A stretch of DNA of 64,000 nt from Siphonodentalium dalli (taxonomy: Eukaryota; Mollusca; Scaphopoda; Gadilida; Siphonodentaliidae), in NCBI GenBank assembly GCA_032622095.1, contig CP136069.1:127677450-127741449 (forward strand), in the 5' to 3' direction. Below the pieces are notes generated by a model. The model was given only the letters and a program-made list of their open reading frames with translations. It made no database searches and was not told the origin of the DNA. Made by a program: the position numbers and the translations under genes. Below, piece after piece: positions 1 to 10,690 of this stretch (positions are counted from its first letter, which is position 1; the number at the start of each line of letters is the position of its first letter).

Positions 1-1135
1 AGCCAAATAAGGCTGTATGGTCAGGTGTACGTGTATAGAGTGGGTGACTATATTGTCATTTGTGTGGTGTGTATGTACATATGAGGTCATGGGATGCGTT
101 GTACATGTATAATTTGGGTGGCTATCGCTTTCCACAATAACTCAAGGATATGTTAATCAATAGAGAGGTCATGTCAAAGAGTTCTCCACCTTGATAGTGT
201 TTGTGTACATGGGGAACTTTAAACGTGAAAAGCGATAGCCACCCATTACCACACAGTCATTCCATATATGCATAAACACCACATACATAACAATATAGTG
301 ACCAACTGTATAAACGTACACCTGACCCATGACCATGGATGTCCATACAGCCATGCGTCACAATGCAAGTACACCGGGTATAATCCAAAAGATGACCCAT
401 AACCATAGAGTCACTCCTTGTATACCCATTCACCTCACCATTGGCCATACGGTCATCCCATGTATACCTATTCTCCACACACACATGGTCAAATAGACAT
501 TCAATATATACATCAACACCGCAACAATGACCATATAGTCACCTCGGGTATACATATCCACCTCACCAATGGTCATATAGCCACTCGCTTCATACACATA
601 CCCTCATCCGTGGCACCTGGTATACTCCTTCATCTGACCTATGGCCATATAGTCACCCCGTGTGTACCTATTCAAAACATTCATACATGATCATGGTCAA
701 TCATTGTATATATATTCACCTCACCCTTGGCCATGTCACTCCCTGTATCCCTATTTGTCACACCATAGCAGAATAGCCACTCAAGATATACTAATACTCC
801 CCAGCCATGTCAGTATATTCAATCCATGTATGCATATGCACATCATCCATGCGCTCGCTATATACACATACCCCTCGCCCATATAGCAACACATGTGTAT
901 GCCCGTATAACCTACACATGACCATACCGCAACGAGTCACCAAGCAGGAACACCGGGTATACTCATACACCTGACACATGACAATTTAGTCACTCCCTGC
1001 ATAGCTATTCATTACATTTATGATCATACAGTCACTCATTGTATACATACATGTACTCGTCTCACCATTGACCATACAATAACTCCCTGTATACCTATTC
1101 ACCTTACCTATGATCATATAGTAACTCCCTGGCAT
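1..1135. repeat. Degenerate inverted minisatellite
   Basis: Imperfect units of roughly 40-50 bp are built around 'ccatatagtcactc', 'gtatac' and 'ttcacctcacc'. Bases 1-130 carry the units in reverse complement and bases 229-1135 carry them forward. The arms meet at an inverted pair: gggtggctatcgcttt at about 115-130 and aaagcgatagccaccc at 229-244. Short ORFs here are by-products of the repeat. No gene is seen. Confidence 0.7.
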
Positions 1136-2026
1136 TCACCCTATATCCAGTTGATATGTTTTATCATAATGGACCAGAATAGCCACATATTATGGTTCAT
1201 CTCAGTTCCGTTTCAAAGTTCTGCCCATTTCCTTTCAATAATATGACAATAATCACAAAAGAGGTTCTCCGCCAAATTTCATACTGCAACTTTAAAATGA
1301 ATTTGTCATGCCCCATACGGAACTGGAACAAACATAATAGAACGTGGTTGTCAGCTAATTAACTAACACGTATAATGACCAAGTGAGTCACAATTTAATA
1401 CCTTGTCGAATAACGCAGAGAATAATGTTCGGGATATATGTAAAAAAATAACTTTTTACAAATTTGGTTGCCATTTTGGAAGCCATCTTGAGCAATTTGG
1501 TCTATAAACACCGTAGTGTGACACATTTAAGATAGACCAAAACAATAAATACCTTTGATACCAGTGATAGTTGCATTTTACTTTTAAAAATTGTCCAATT
1601 GTCCAATTGTCCAATTTTTGCCGATATTTATGTCAAGTTTGTGAGAGAAATATCCAATATTTCTGGTGATGTCAGTGGTGACAATAGAAACAATGATCCA
1701 TGGTGCATCAGACATGTAAGTATTCAATGTATATAATACAGATTAGCCAATTGTATATATCAACCACAACTTGTAAGCCATTGCAGGACACCCTGGGACA
1801 ATATTTACCATTTTTCATATTTTCGGCGGCCATTTTGGAAATGTTCTACACCAATTTCATTCCCATTGAAGTAAAACATCCGTCCAATAAAATAAAGCAC
1901 ATAGTTGTTGACATTCTATATTAACATCCTGTGTGGTTTGTCGTTAAAATGACTATCAAGACCGTCTTGCAAAAAAATCGAAAATTTCACCCCTCTTTTT
2001 CAAATCCTCTTTCTGTATCTATTACT
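1136..2026. other. Non-coding, no gene seen
   Basis: AT-rich sequence with no coding signal. It has a short direct repeat of 'ttgtccaa' near 1590-1615 and 'cggcggccatttt' near 1825, a motif that recurs at about 2190, 2508, 41865 and 42227. Confidence 0.6.
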
Positions 2027-2640
2027 GAACCCTCGTCAATGGCAAATGTCTTAAAATGACGCTATAATATCACGCTTGATGCCTGTCTCAAATACATTGC
2101 CATTTACTAGGATTAATGTGAAGAAAAATGGAAGATATGGTGAGATATTAATTAAATTTCATATTTTCGTGCATATTACGTCATTTTTCGGCGGCCATTT
2201 TGAATTTTTTTCGAAATTATTTGCCGTCATTTTGAAGAAGGACATCATACCAACAAAATGGCATACATTTTGTCTGTGTCTTTTGCTAACAACCGATCTA
2301 TTACAACAATTAAATACAGCAAAATCGTCTTGCAAAAAACATCGAACCCTCGTCAATGGCAAATGTCTTAAAATGACGCTATAATATCACGCTTGGTGAC
2401 TGTCTCAAAAACATTGCCATTTACTAATGATTAATATGAAGAAAAATGGAAGATATGGTGAAATATTAATTAAATTTCCTATTTTCGTGCATATGACGTC
2501 ATTTTTCGGCGGCCATTTTGAATTTTTTTCGAAATTATTTGCCGTCATTTGGAAGAAGGACATCATACCAACAAAATGGCATACATTTTGTCTGTGTCTT
2601 TTGCTAACAACCGATCTATTACAACGATTAAATACATCTG
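2027..2640. repeat. 317-bp tandem duplication
   Basis: The start 'gaaccctcgtcaatggcaaa' at 2027 recurs at 2344, a period of 317 bp. The second copy is highly similar and breaks off near 2636. Each copy contains 'ttcggcggccattttgaa'. The ORFs of 60-100 codons differ in length between the copies and look like repeat artefacts. Confidence 0.85.
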
Positions 2641-2778
2641 GTCGGAGTTAGAGGAAATGGCGGCCATCTTGGATTCAAATGGCTCTAGCACCCAGCAGGG
2701 CCACCTTTATTTTTCGGTGAATTCCGGATTCTTTATCTGGATACCATAGGGAACAATAAAAATAAGGTTATTTGTATC

Positions 2779-2791
2779 GGGGGGGGGGGGG
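2779..2791. repeat. Poly-G run (13 G)
   Basis: Uninterrupted run of 13 G in AT-rich DNA. It is one of nine long G or C homopolymers in the window. Confidence 0.9.
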
Positions 2792-3011
2792 TGCAGGTGG
2801 ACCTTATTGGCTCCCCGATTATATAGCGCGTATAGCGACATCTGTTTTCAAGAGTTCGCACAAAAGTGAAATGAACGCTCTTTATTTCTGTCATATTAGG
2901 AATAGATTAACAGGGGACGCTCTGTTCTGTTCCATGTCGTGCAAATGGCTGTTATTTTTTGTCCCCCGAAAAATTTATTTTTGGGGGACTATTGTAATCA
3001 GCCGTGCGGAG

Positions 3012-3490
3012 TTATAACTCCAGTAAAGATCATCCGATTTGATTGAAACTTGGTATGTATGTGTCTCAACCAAGTACACATGTGCTCTGCAATTCTGGGT
3101 TTGATCCGATGTTCTTTTATGGAGTTATTTCCCCTTTTTCAACTTTTTTTTTACTTAGAAAATTTCTCACTTTTTTGGTTTCCGGATGATATCTCAAGTT
3201 TGGATCCTTTAATTGCAAATACCGTTTTTCAGTGGATCAGTCATATCAAGATACAGGTTGAGTTAGAATTTGAATTTGATCCGAAGATTTTTCCTAGAGT
3301 TATGGACTTTTTCAACTTTTCAATTTTCTACTTTTTTCTTTGGTTTCCGGATGATAACTCAAGTTTGGACTGTTCAATTGTAAATTCCGTTTTTTTGTGA
3401 GTCATTGCTATCAAAATACAGGTCAAGTTCGAATTTGAGTTTGATCTGATGATTTTTCTCAGAGTTATGGGCCTTTCGACTTTGAAAAAC
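3012..3490. repeat. Degenerate ~165-bp tandem repeat
   Basis: 'ggtttccggatgat' occurs at 3177 and 3342, followed by similar 'ctcaagtttgga', 'tttgatc' and 'agagttatgg' blocks. A weaker upstream unit starts near 3012. It looks like a dispersed non-coding repeat. Confidence 0.65.
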
Positions 3491-4457
3491 ATTTTTTATA
3501 ATTTTCTGTATGAGGGTAACTTCATGGTGTAATCAACTCCTCCTACAGTTTTTATCGTATATATTTGAAACTTTAGAGTATTGTTACCCACAAATTGGAG
3601 ATATGCAACATGTATATAGATGACGGAAAAATTATTTCTTTACGGAATTATTAACCCTTTCGACTTCATTTTTTTTAAATTTCTTTAACAAAGCGGCATC
3701 GACTTGCCACGTTTTCGGGGGACACTGTGGTCGGCTGACCATTTATTTTGTTTGGGATCGTGTTCAAATTTGTACTTGTTATGACTTTAGTGAGTCTCTC
3801 TGGGACTTATGTAATGCTCGTAGAAAGGTAGTTCAAAGATTTATCGACCTATTTCGATAGCGGGACAAAAATCAAAAGCGAATATTGTTAGGTGTATTTT
3901 GGAGCGCGTGGCTTTAATATAATTACAACTACTCTCGTTTTGGTCGAAATTCGGGCATTTGATTGGTCGAGAGGCTACCGCGTGACCTGCGTCTATCAGT
4001 GCATAGACTTTGCAGTAGACGAGTCACATCGCGTAGTGACACTTTAAGAACATTGGGCGAGTCTATAACCGTCGCCCCACACGACGTCCCGGATGACGCG
4101 AAAGCGCGGAACGAGAATTCCATTAGAATTTCAGTGAAAAAACAACTCGAAAACTCAATGCTAGAAACATTTGAACAAGTAGTTGATGTCTGTATTGCAT
4201 GTTTCTGCTTCTTACGGACACTATACTATACTTATGTCTGTTCATTTCAGCCGTATTCAGGTTTTTGTAACGCTCGACTGAACACTCAAAATTCGTGCCG
4301 CGTTTTTCATTTGTCCAATTTTCGAAAGAGCGTCTATGACAACGTGTATAGTTACTGTGAACAGAAATTATCATGGATCAGGCTGATCAACATGGCAAAT
4401 TTAATTGGAAATAAATAAAATGTATTACCCGATTACAACCATATTAACATTTTTCAG
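3491..4457. other. Unassigned sequence with one 151-codon ORF
   Basis: No gene is recognised. A 151-codon ORF lies at 3963-4418 (+) but shows no domain. Poly-T tracts and a GC-richer stretch at 3950-4120 suggest repeat-derived DNA. Confidence 0.4.
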
Positions 4458-4667
4458 CTTCATAACAATGCTAATGACATGACATTTGTCATGAGTACAT
4501 TGCAGTTGCCATTAGATATGATCAGGGAATTTGTTTACAAATTACAGCGGCCATCGCCGGCATCAGGCTGGAGTCTGGACTGGTCTGGAGTTAATAATTT
4601 TACCGGAGATCGCGGATTCGACTCTGTGTGTGTTGATAATTATTGGGTTGTTATTGAGTCATTTTAA
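4458..4667 (+). CDS. Candidate terminal exon, faint Death-domain-like similarity
   Basis: A strong acceptor (aacatttttcag) precedes an open frame of 69 codons ending in TAA at 4665-4667. Codon use is balanced and Trp/Asp/Gly-rich, unlike the random ORFs nearby. The segment LPLDMIREFVYKLQRPSP followed by DWSGVNNFTG recalls the middle of UNC5/IRAK-type Death domains, with the pattern LP..I...L..P.....DW..L. The C-terminal third does not fit that family. An AATAAA lies 230 bases downstream, consistent with a 3' UTR. No upstream exons were recognised. It could belong to a separate + strand gene ending here or be an exon of the kinase gene with an unseen donor. The family call is inference from a short motif. 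Confidence 0.38.
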   Translation, partial: LHNNANDMTFVMSTLQLPLDMIREFVYKLQRPSPASGWSLDWSGVNNFTGDRGFDSVCVDNYWVVIESF

Positions 4668-4896
4668 ACGTAAATCGTAGCAAAACAAGTAATTCTTTTT
4701 ATCATGGATAGTTCATTGCTGAAAATTGAAGTTGAAGTGTAAATATTTATTTTCTGAAAGTTTGCTTGGCGAAGTTGCTCGTTGACAATTTCGGCCAATT
4801 TATTTTCGGCTCATCAACCAAATTCCGAGATCGTCCAACGGAAAATCATGTTCTGGCAATTAATTTTCTGAGATGGATTAATAGTAGATAGTTGAA

Positions 4897-4902
4897 AATA
4901 AA
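4897..4902 (+). terminator. AATAAA poly(A) signal
   Basis: Canonical hexamer 230 bases after the TAA of the candidate exon 4458-4667. The hairpin at 4924 follows directly. AATAAA is common by chance in AT-rich DNA. Confidence 0.35.
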
Positions 4903-4923
4903 GTGTTATAGTTGTAATTATAA

Positions 4924-5083
4924 GCCATCAACGTCGTTTTTCGGTTGATCTATGAGCGTATAGACCGATCAGTAGACGAATAACATACTTGGTATAATCC
5001 GCTTCGCGGAATTATACAGTATGTTATTCGTCTACTGATCGGTCTATACGCTCATAGATCAACCGAAAAACGACGTTGATGGC
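4924..5083. repeat. Near-perfect 160-bp palindrome (fold-back)
   Basis: 'gccatcaacgtcg' at 4924 and 'cgacgttgatggc' ending at 5083 are the tips of arms about 65 bp long with almost no mismatches. A short inner hairpin (tccgc-ttc-gcgga, 4998-5010) sits at the centre. The near identity of the arms implies a young fold-back or MITE. Confidence 0.9.
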
Positions 5084-5139
5084 ATATATAAATATACTAG
5101 TTGAATTATGGATGTGCCTGTCATGATTACTGTGATTAA

Positions 5140-5375
5140 CCCTTTCATGGCTGCTCTGGTGTAGCACTAGATATCCCGTGTCAGTGCATTCTCTTAAATA
5201 TGCGAGTATCCCATAGGGAGCCTCGCATATATACATGTAATAGAATGCACTGGCTTGCAAGGTCAAAATATTGTTATGCCAATGCACTTTCTTATATATG
5301 CGGGAGACTCGCCTATACAATCAAAATGCTTTGGCACTGGTACATTGTTTTCTCACAATTTCAAGTAGCTCCAAT
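5140..5375. mobile_element. Paired-palindrome MITE, copy 1
   Basis: Two palindromic modules (about 5182-5250 and 5278-5345) have the core 'gcattctctta.atatgcgag ... ctcgcatatat'. They are joined by a spacer containing 'aaggtcaaaatattgtta'. The flanks 'taaccctttcatg' and 'caatttcaagtagctcc' match the copy at 63432-63690. No coding capacity; probably a non-autonomous DNA element. Confidence 0.7.
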
Positions 5376-5849
5376 CATGGTATGTTAAAAGTCGCTAACT
5401 ATTCGGTCCTGTGTCGTTTATGTTATTGGCGAGAGAAAGTATTGACAACAATTGCTTACTTTATAGTGGTACATATAACGTGCTGTAATTCGTCATAATT
5501 ATCTGGTTTACACCACGATTTACAGGTAGTATCTCTATATCGGCCATCTATAAACAATCATACTTGTCTAACCCTGATCGCCGCTTTCTATGGGGAAAAT
5601 ATAAAATCTCCTCGCTCATTTCTATCTTTCCTGATTGGGGCGCAGAATAACTGTATTAAAATATGTGATAATGTGGACTTTCCATCATCAAATATTTTAA
5701 TATATACAGTCATTCTGTTCCACAATCAGAAAAGCTAGAAATGAAATTCACCCCAATAACACGCGCTATGTTATTGGAGTCTCATAGCGGTCAGAAGATT
5801 TCGCGGCTGTCGATTATTGAAAACAACTTACTGATTCTATTCGTTCGGC
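5376..5849. other. Non-coding, no gene seen
   Basis: AT-rich sequence between the MITE and the non-LTR remnant. No exon-like ORF with consensus splice sites was found. Confidence 0.5.
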
Positions 5850-8690
5850 TCTAGACGCGACAACAGACGTTGTACTCGTAGGCGATTTGAAGTCTGACCT
5901 TTTAAACCTCAACTGAACTCTCAAAGGTATTATTTCACACTTTAACACGAGAAATCTTATCTCTAGACCGACCCGAGTAACTCAATTATCACAGACGTTG
6001 CCAGACCCTGTTATAGTCAGTGATACCGTCGTTTCGTATGGCGCGGATATTATTGATTTGTCTGTCCCTGACCACCATGTGGTCTATTCTATTGCGTCTT
6101 TTGATTTCGTAGTGAATGAACCATATTATCGTGATATAAGAACAACTTAGCGGACTTTTCGAAAGCACGTGCTAAGATTTTAAATATAAATTTGGTTGAG
6201 AGAGATATTAATTCGACCGAATGATATACCATAGTTCACGTCCGAAATAAGATGCGAGATACGGCGCAGGGATACATGTAGCTATAGAACATTATTAATA
6301 AAATCTAAATGATTATTGGACCAAGAAAAGTTCAAACGAACCAGAAATAAAGTATATAATATGACCAAGAAGTCATACGAAAATAATTTACAAGAACATA
6401 TAGAAAATTACTGTTCGCCTAAATACTTTTGGAACTTGACAAATATTTTGATGGGTAAAACAAAACGACAGCGATCCCCCATGTCTGTTGGCACCACACA
6501 TCGCCAGGTTGCAACTGACGACAAGGTTAAAGATAACTTGTTGAATGATGCTTCTTTCGTAAGGAATGGACAAATCAATGAACAATATAAAAGCGTACCA
6601 ATATTAGTTCCGAAATGCTCGAAACAGTTAAACACGATTAAATTCCAAACATGAAGATATACTACTTGAAATTTGTTCTTTAAACATAAACAAAACACAC
6701 ATGCATGATGGAATTAGTCAGATAATGCTAAAAGAAACTGCCCGTGAAATAATTACGCCACTGTTGATAATATTTAATAAATCGATTGCGACTTGCCGTT
6801 TTCCAAGATCATAGAAACTTGACAACGAAGTACCAATATCCAAGAATGGCGACACCGCCAACGAATAGTTACAGACCGATATTTCTTCTATGCCGCATTG
6901 GAAAAATATTTTAAAAACTAATATTGAAAAACTTTTGAGCCATTTTCACGAAAACGAATGATATACTCAAATCAATTCTATCAGGCTTTTTACCCTCGCA
7001 CTTCAATTAGTTGAACTCAATCATTCCTTGTGCATGTCACTTGATATAGGTTTACACACTTGTGCTGTTCTGTGGCATTTCTAAGGCGTTTGAAAGCGAT
7101 CTTTTGGCGAAGTTAGAATCATATGAAATTGTGGGTGAATGTCTAACCTGGCTATCATATATATCAGAAGACAACGTATTCTCGTGGGAACACCTTTTCC
7201 GAAAGCAAGATTATAATTCATGCTGGAGTCCCCCAGGGATATATGCTGGGACACTTTATATTCATTGTATGCATCAATGAGTTGGCAGAAAATATACACT
7301 CATTAGCGCGATCATATGGCGATGATACTTGCGTAACTGTTAGTCACAAGGAGCATGACCAATTTTTGTACACGGTAAATAGAGATCTGAGTGTAATTTA
7401 TAAATGGTCGAATACGTGGCTTGTTAACTTTAATCCGTTAACAGATGTTTTGCAAATTACGGTCTCACCCAAAACAATAAGACATGATATAGAATTGAAT
7501 AGTATTGAATTTGATTCCACATATCTTCCAATATCTGAATCACAAAGGCATCTGGAGCTAAACATCCAATCGAATTTAGGCTGATATCTCCAAATAAATG
7601 ATATCGCCAAGAGAGTGGCTGCACCCTTATCGGCCTTAAGAAAACTTATATATAGACTATCAAGGAAAACATTATTGTTAAAATAAAACGAATATATACC
7701 ATACGCCTCTTCGATTACGGTGTCATGGTAAAACAGTGGAATTCGCTTCCAGACGAAACGAGGAAACAGGGAACAGCAAATGAACTCGTGTCAAAGTTAT
7801 GCGAGAATATCTGTGCAATTAAACCGCCTGAATGGTTTAATGTGGGAGACAGAAAATCCAATATAATAATAATTGAAGTAACCTAAATTTTGACAACTAT
7901 CAGAACTATATTCACCCATCCCCTATTTGTGCATGTGGCTACCAAGCACAAACAGCATTTCATTTCATTTTCATGTGCCCCCTGTACCTGTCACAAAGAC
8001 AAACCATGCTTGGCCGCTTTGATCGTCTTGGAATAAGAGTATTAACAACTGAAAACATCTTTTTGGAGACCCAAACGCGTCATATGAAATTAACACTGAA
8101 CTACTCAAGATTGTTCAATCATTTATCAACGCTACCAAGATATTCGAAGAATACCATATATGTTGTACACTGTACTGACCACAGTTGGAGCTTTTCCAAA
8201 TCAGATGAAAACATAGCAAAGAGTCCCGTCCTGTACTAGCCAATGGAACATAGACGATGATTTTCTCCATACTCAATTGTTTATAGTTTGTATTAGTATT
8301 GTGCTGCCAAAGTCATCTTCGTTTTTCTATAATTTGTAACATTTGTTGGAAGAGGAGCAAATGTAAGTTCTGTAACCTGTGCTCCGATCCCTTAAGCTGA
8401 GTTTAGCTTAATATATATGTTTAAACTATGGGGAAAATCGGTAATTAAGATTACGAGCATATCTTGTTTGGAAATGTATATAGGAGTCGCACCCTCACAT
8501 ATAAAGAGTGTGGGGATAAGTTGTTTTGGTCAATTGCGATGTTTTCGTTTTATAACATTAAATCGACAATGAAACGATATTATTTGATGGCCCAGCAGCA
8601 CGGGGTTTAGGAAGGCTATAGACCTGATAATTGGATGGAAAGCGGTTTACAACTGTTACCCAACCAATTAAATTAAATTAAATTCGATGT
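5850..8690 (+). pseudogene. Decayed non-LTR retrotransposon (endonuclease-RT)
   Basis: Frame fragments follow the order of an APE-type non-LTR element. An endonuclease tail (VVLVGDLKSDLL near 5870, PDHHVV near 6070) comes first, then a pre-RT region at 6316-6654 with SPKYFWNLTN. RT pieces at 7062-7584 include GVPQG and YGDDT in place of the usual FADDT. WNSLPDE lies near 7740, and a C-terminal Cys/His cluster (ICACG...HFIFMCP) near 7925-7980. It is 5'-truncated in the endonuclease, with many stops and frameshifts. The 3' end has an (AATTA)n-like tail at 8665-8684. The layout matches the element at 38480-40860. Exact clade (CR1/L2/Crack-like) is not decided. Confidence 0.85.
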
Positions 8691-8939
8691 GTGGAGCTTA
8701 ATATATAATTGCGAATATTGACCAGAATAAACTGAAGTGAATTGCATTGAATTGAATTGTAGCCTGTCTGGGAACTGGGTATCTTGATTGCATGCTCATC
8801 TTATTGAATCACATGACAACTGAACGACCACAAACGCCACATTAGACCCGGTTTGGCTGGACCATCAGTGTATGTTTAAACCAAGATTAAACGCGGCTTT
8901 GAAGACTCCGCTTTATGGGTGTATTCTCGTTTTCCACAG
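8691..8939. other. Intron or 5' flank of the first recognised kinase exon
   Basis: No coding signal except the polypyrimidine-rich acceptor 'tcgttttccacag' ending at 8939. Confidence 0.5.
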
Positions 8940-9046
8940 ATCACTCTATGGAGAACAAAATCCCTGTGTTGTGGTCTGCACCGGAAACGTTGCTCAATGA
9001 CGTATTCTCCGAGGAAACTGATCGGTACATGTGTGGAATTCTGATG
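8940..9046 (+). CDS. Kinase domain 1, APE-motif exon
   Basis: Acceptor ttttccacag, donor atg|gtaagt; entering phase 1, leaving phase 0. It encodes about 35 residues including PVLWSAPETLL and FSEETDRYMCGILM. These match kinase subdomains VIII-IX: W.APE at the end of the activation loop and the helix-F Asp of the 'SDVWSFG' block, here TDRYMCG. The APE Glu and helix-F Asp are kept, so the C-lobe fold is probably intact. Catalytic status cannot be judged because the HRD and DFG exons are not in view. The next exon continues directly with YEVM. Confidence 0.85.
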
Positions 9047-9543
9047 GTAAGTACAGATTATTTATTATATTTTAATAAACGTTTTATGTCAGAACCATAT
9101 CGCTACTCCCTCCCAGAAGCCTGGACGTGTAGTTACGTTGTCAAGGTGCTATGATACTCTGCTGCATCGTGATGTAGTATGTTTGCATTATTCAGTATCA
9201 TTTGTGAAATTAATCATGATCGATTTTGTTACGTTTCAGGGAATCAAAATACGTTAAATATATTTATCCGGACTTTATATGCCATACAAAGATCGATCAT
9301 ATAATTAGCATTGTTTGGATTGATTATCTATATGGACGAGGTCGGTTATGGCTAATTTAAACCTTGAATTGTGTTTATGTAATTTGAAAGGGTGAAATCG
9401 ATACGGTATGTTAATAAATACACGAATTGTCCATCTACAGTTCTCATAAACTGTGCAACAAAGTCATAGCTAGCTCACGGCTGTGTTAAAGGTTTGCCCC
9501 ACACTGTAATGAGACAAATGCTCTTTATTTGAATCATATCGGG

Positions 9544-9674
9544 TCATAATTCTAGTAGTGTCTCCTCGTGGGGTTGTTATAAATAAGAGATGGAGTGACA
9601 TATAGCACAGAAACATAACTATGCATTCCCTGTCTCCAACAACCCCACGACGGGACACGACTAAAATTATGCAG
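9544..9674. repeat. Inverted repeat / MITE-like hairpin
   Basis: 'ctcctcgtggggttgtt' and 'aacaaccccacgacgggaca' lie in arms of about 33 bp that begin 'ataattcta' and end 'aattat', around a loop of about 60 bp. Intronic. Confidence 0.75.
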
Positions 9675-10159
9675 CATAATATTGCTTGCTTTGTCACGAT
9701 ATTGTTATTTGATATTTTGTCCACCGATGATACCGTCATTTTGGAGACGGCAAATATATAACAGGCTTACAGCCGAATACACTTCCATAATATTCAAAAG
9801 GAACATGGTAGCATGTATTACTAATATATGATATTGTAACTTATATTCTGACTGGGAGTATATAGTATTTTCGTATAAATGTGAATGATTGGATATTGAG
9901 ATAAATGCCAATTCAAGATCTCTTCCAACAAATCTTATCTTGCAGTATATGCCACATGAAAGCAGACACACAATCTCACGACAGATGAATAGATAAATCA
10001 AAGAACAACATATTTTAGGTACCAGTAGGATTTCTCACGTAAAATGCATGTTATGCCATTAGCCTCTTTGGCAATTCGTCACTGAATAGCCCTCTTATCA
10101 CTATCCAGTTCACTACCACCATCGCATTCTGGGCTAAACAAAGCAGGTTCTAGCCAAAA

Positions 10160-10690
10160 CATGTTCTTTTAATTTTTTATTTTGGCTGAGGGCAATCTCA
10201 ATATGCATTCCGATCGATACATGGTCATTTCGATAATAAATATGAATTCGTTCATTGAAGCCCATGCCTCCAATATTTCTGATATATACAAGTTCCAAAA
10301 ACAACCGATTCGTATGGTCCATTCCCAAATTACAAGCTGAAGTATTCATACAGTGACAAAATTCACAACATTGCAAGTCAAACAAGGCCCGTAGCTCTGG
10401 TAAAAATGAATAGACGAAACCTGAGTAGGTATCTTTCCCGTCGAGCTGTGCTACCACCATCGCAAAACGCAACTGAATCCGATGATTCTTACCCGAGTTA
10501 CAAGCTCAAATGTTCTTTTGGACACAAAATTCACAAATTTCCAAGTGAAAAAAGGCCGCCACTCTGGTAAAATGAGTGAACGAAAACGAACGTAGTATGT
10601 GGTATCCTTTCCCCAACCCGTGCTATCGGCATACCAAAGGACAACGAAATCACATAATTAACAGCTGAGTTACAAGCTGAAATGTTCGGG
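10160..10690. repeat. Degenerate ~170-bp tandem repeat
   Basis: 'ttacaagct' followed by 'caaaattcaca' and 'ctctggtaaaa' recurs at about 10330, 10498 and 10669. Two to three diverged units lie inside intron 1. The minus-strand ORFs of 63-112 codons are repeat shadows. Confidence 0.6.

Noticed and set aside
3963-4418. 151-codon ORF on the + strand
   Set aside because: No domain, no clear splice or start context, and mixed composition. A possible acceptor inside it (ttcatttcag near 4250) does not lead to a recognised exon.
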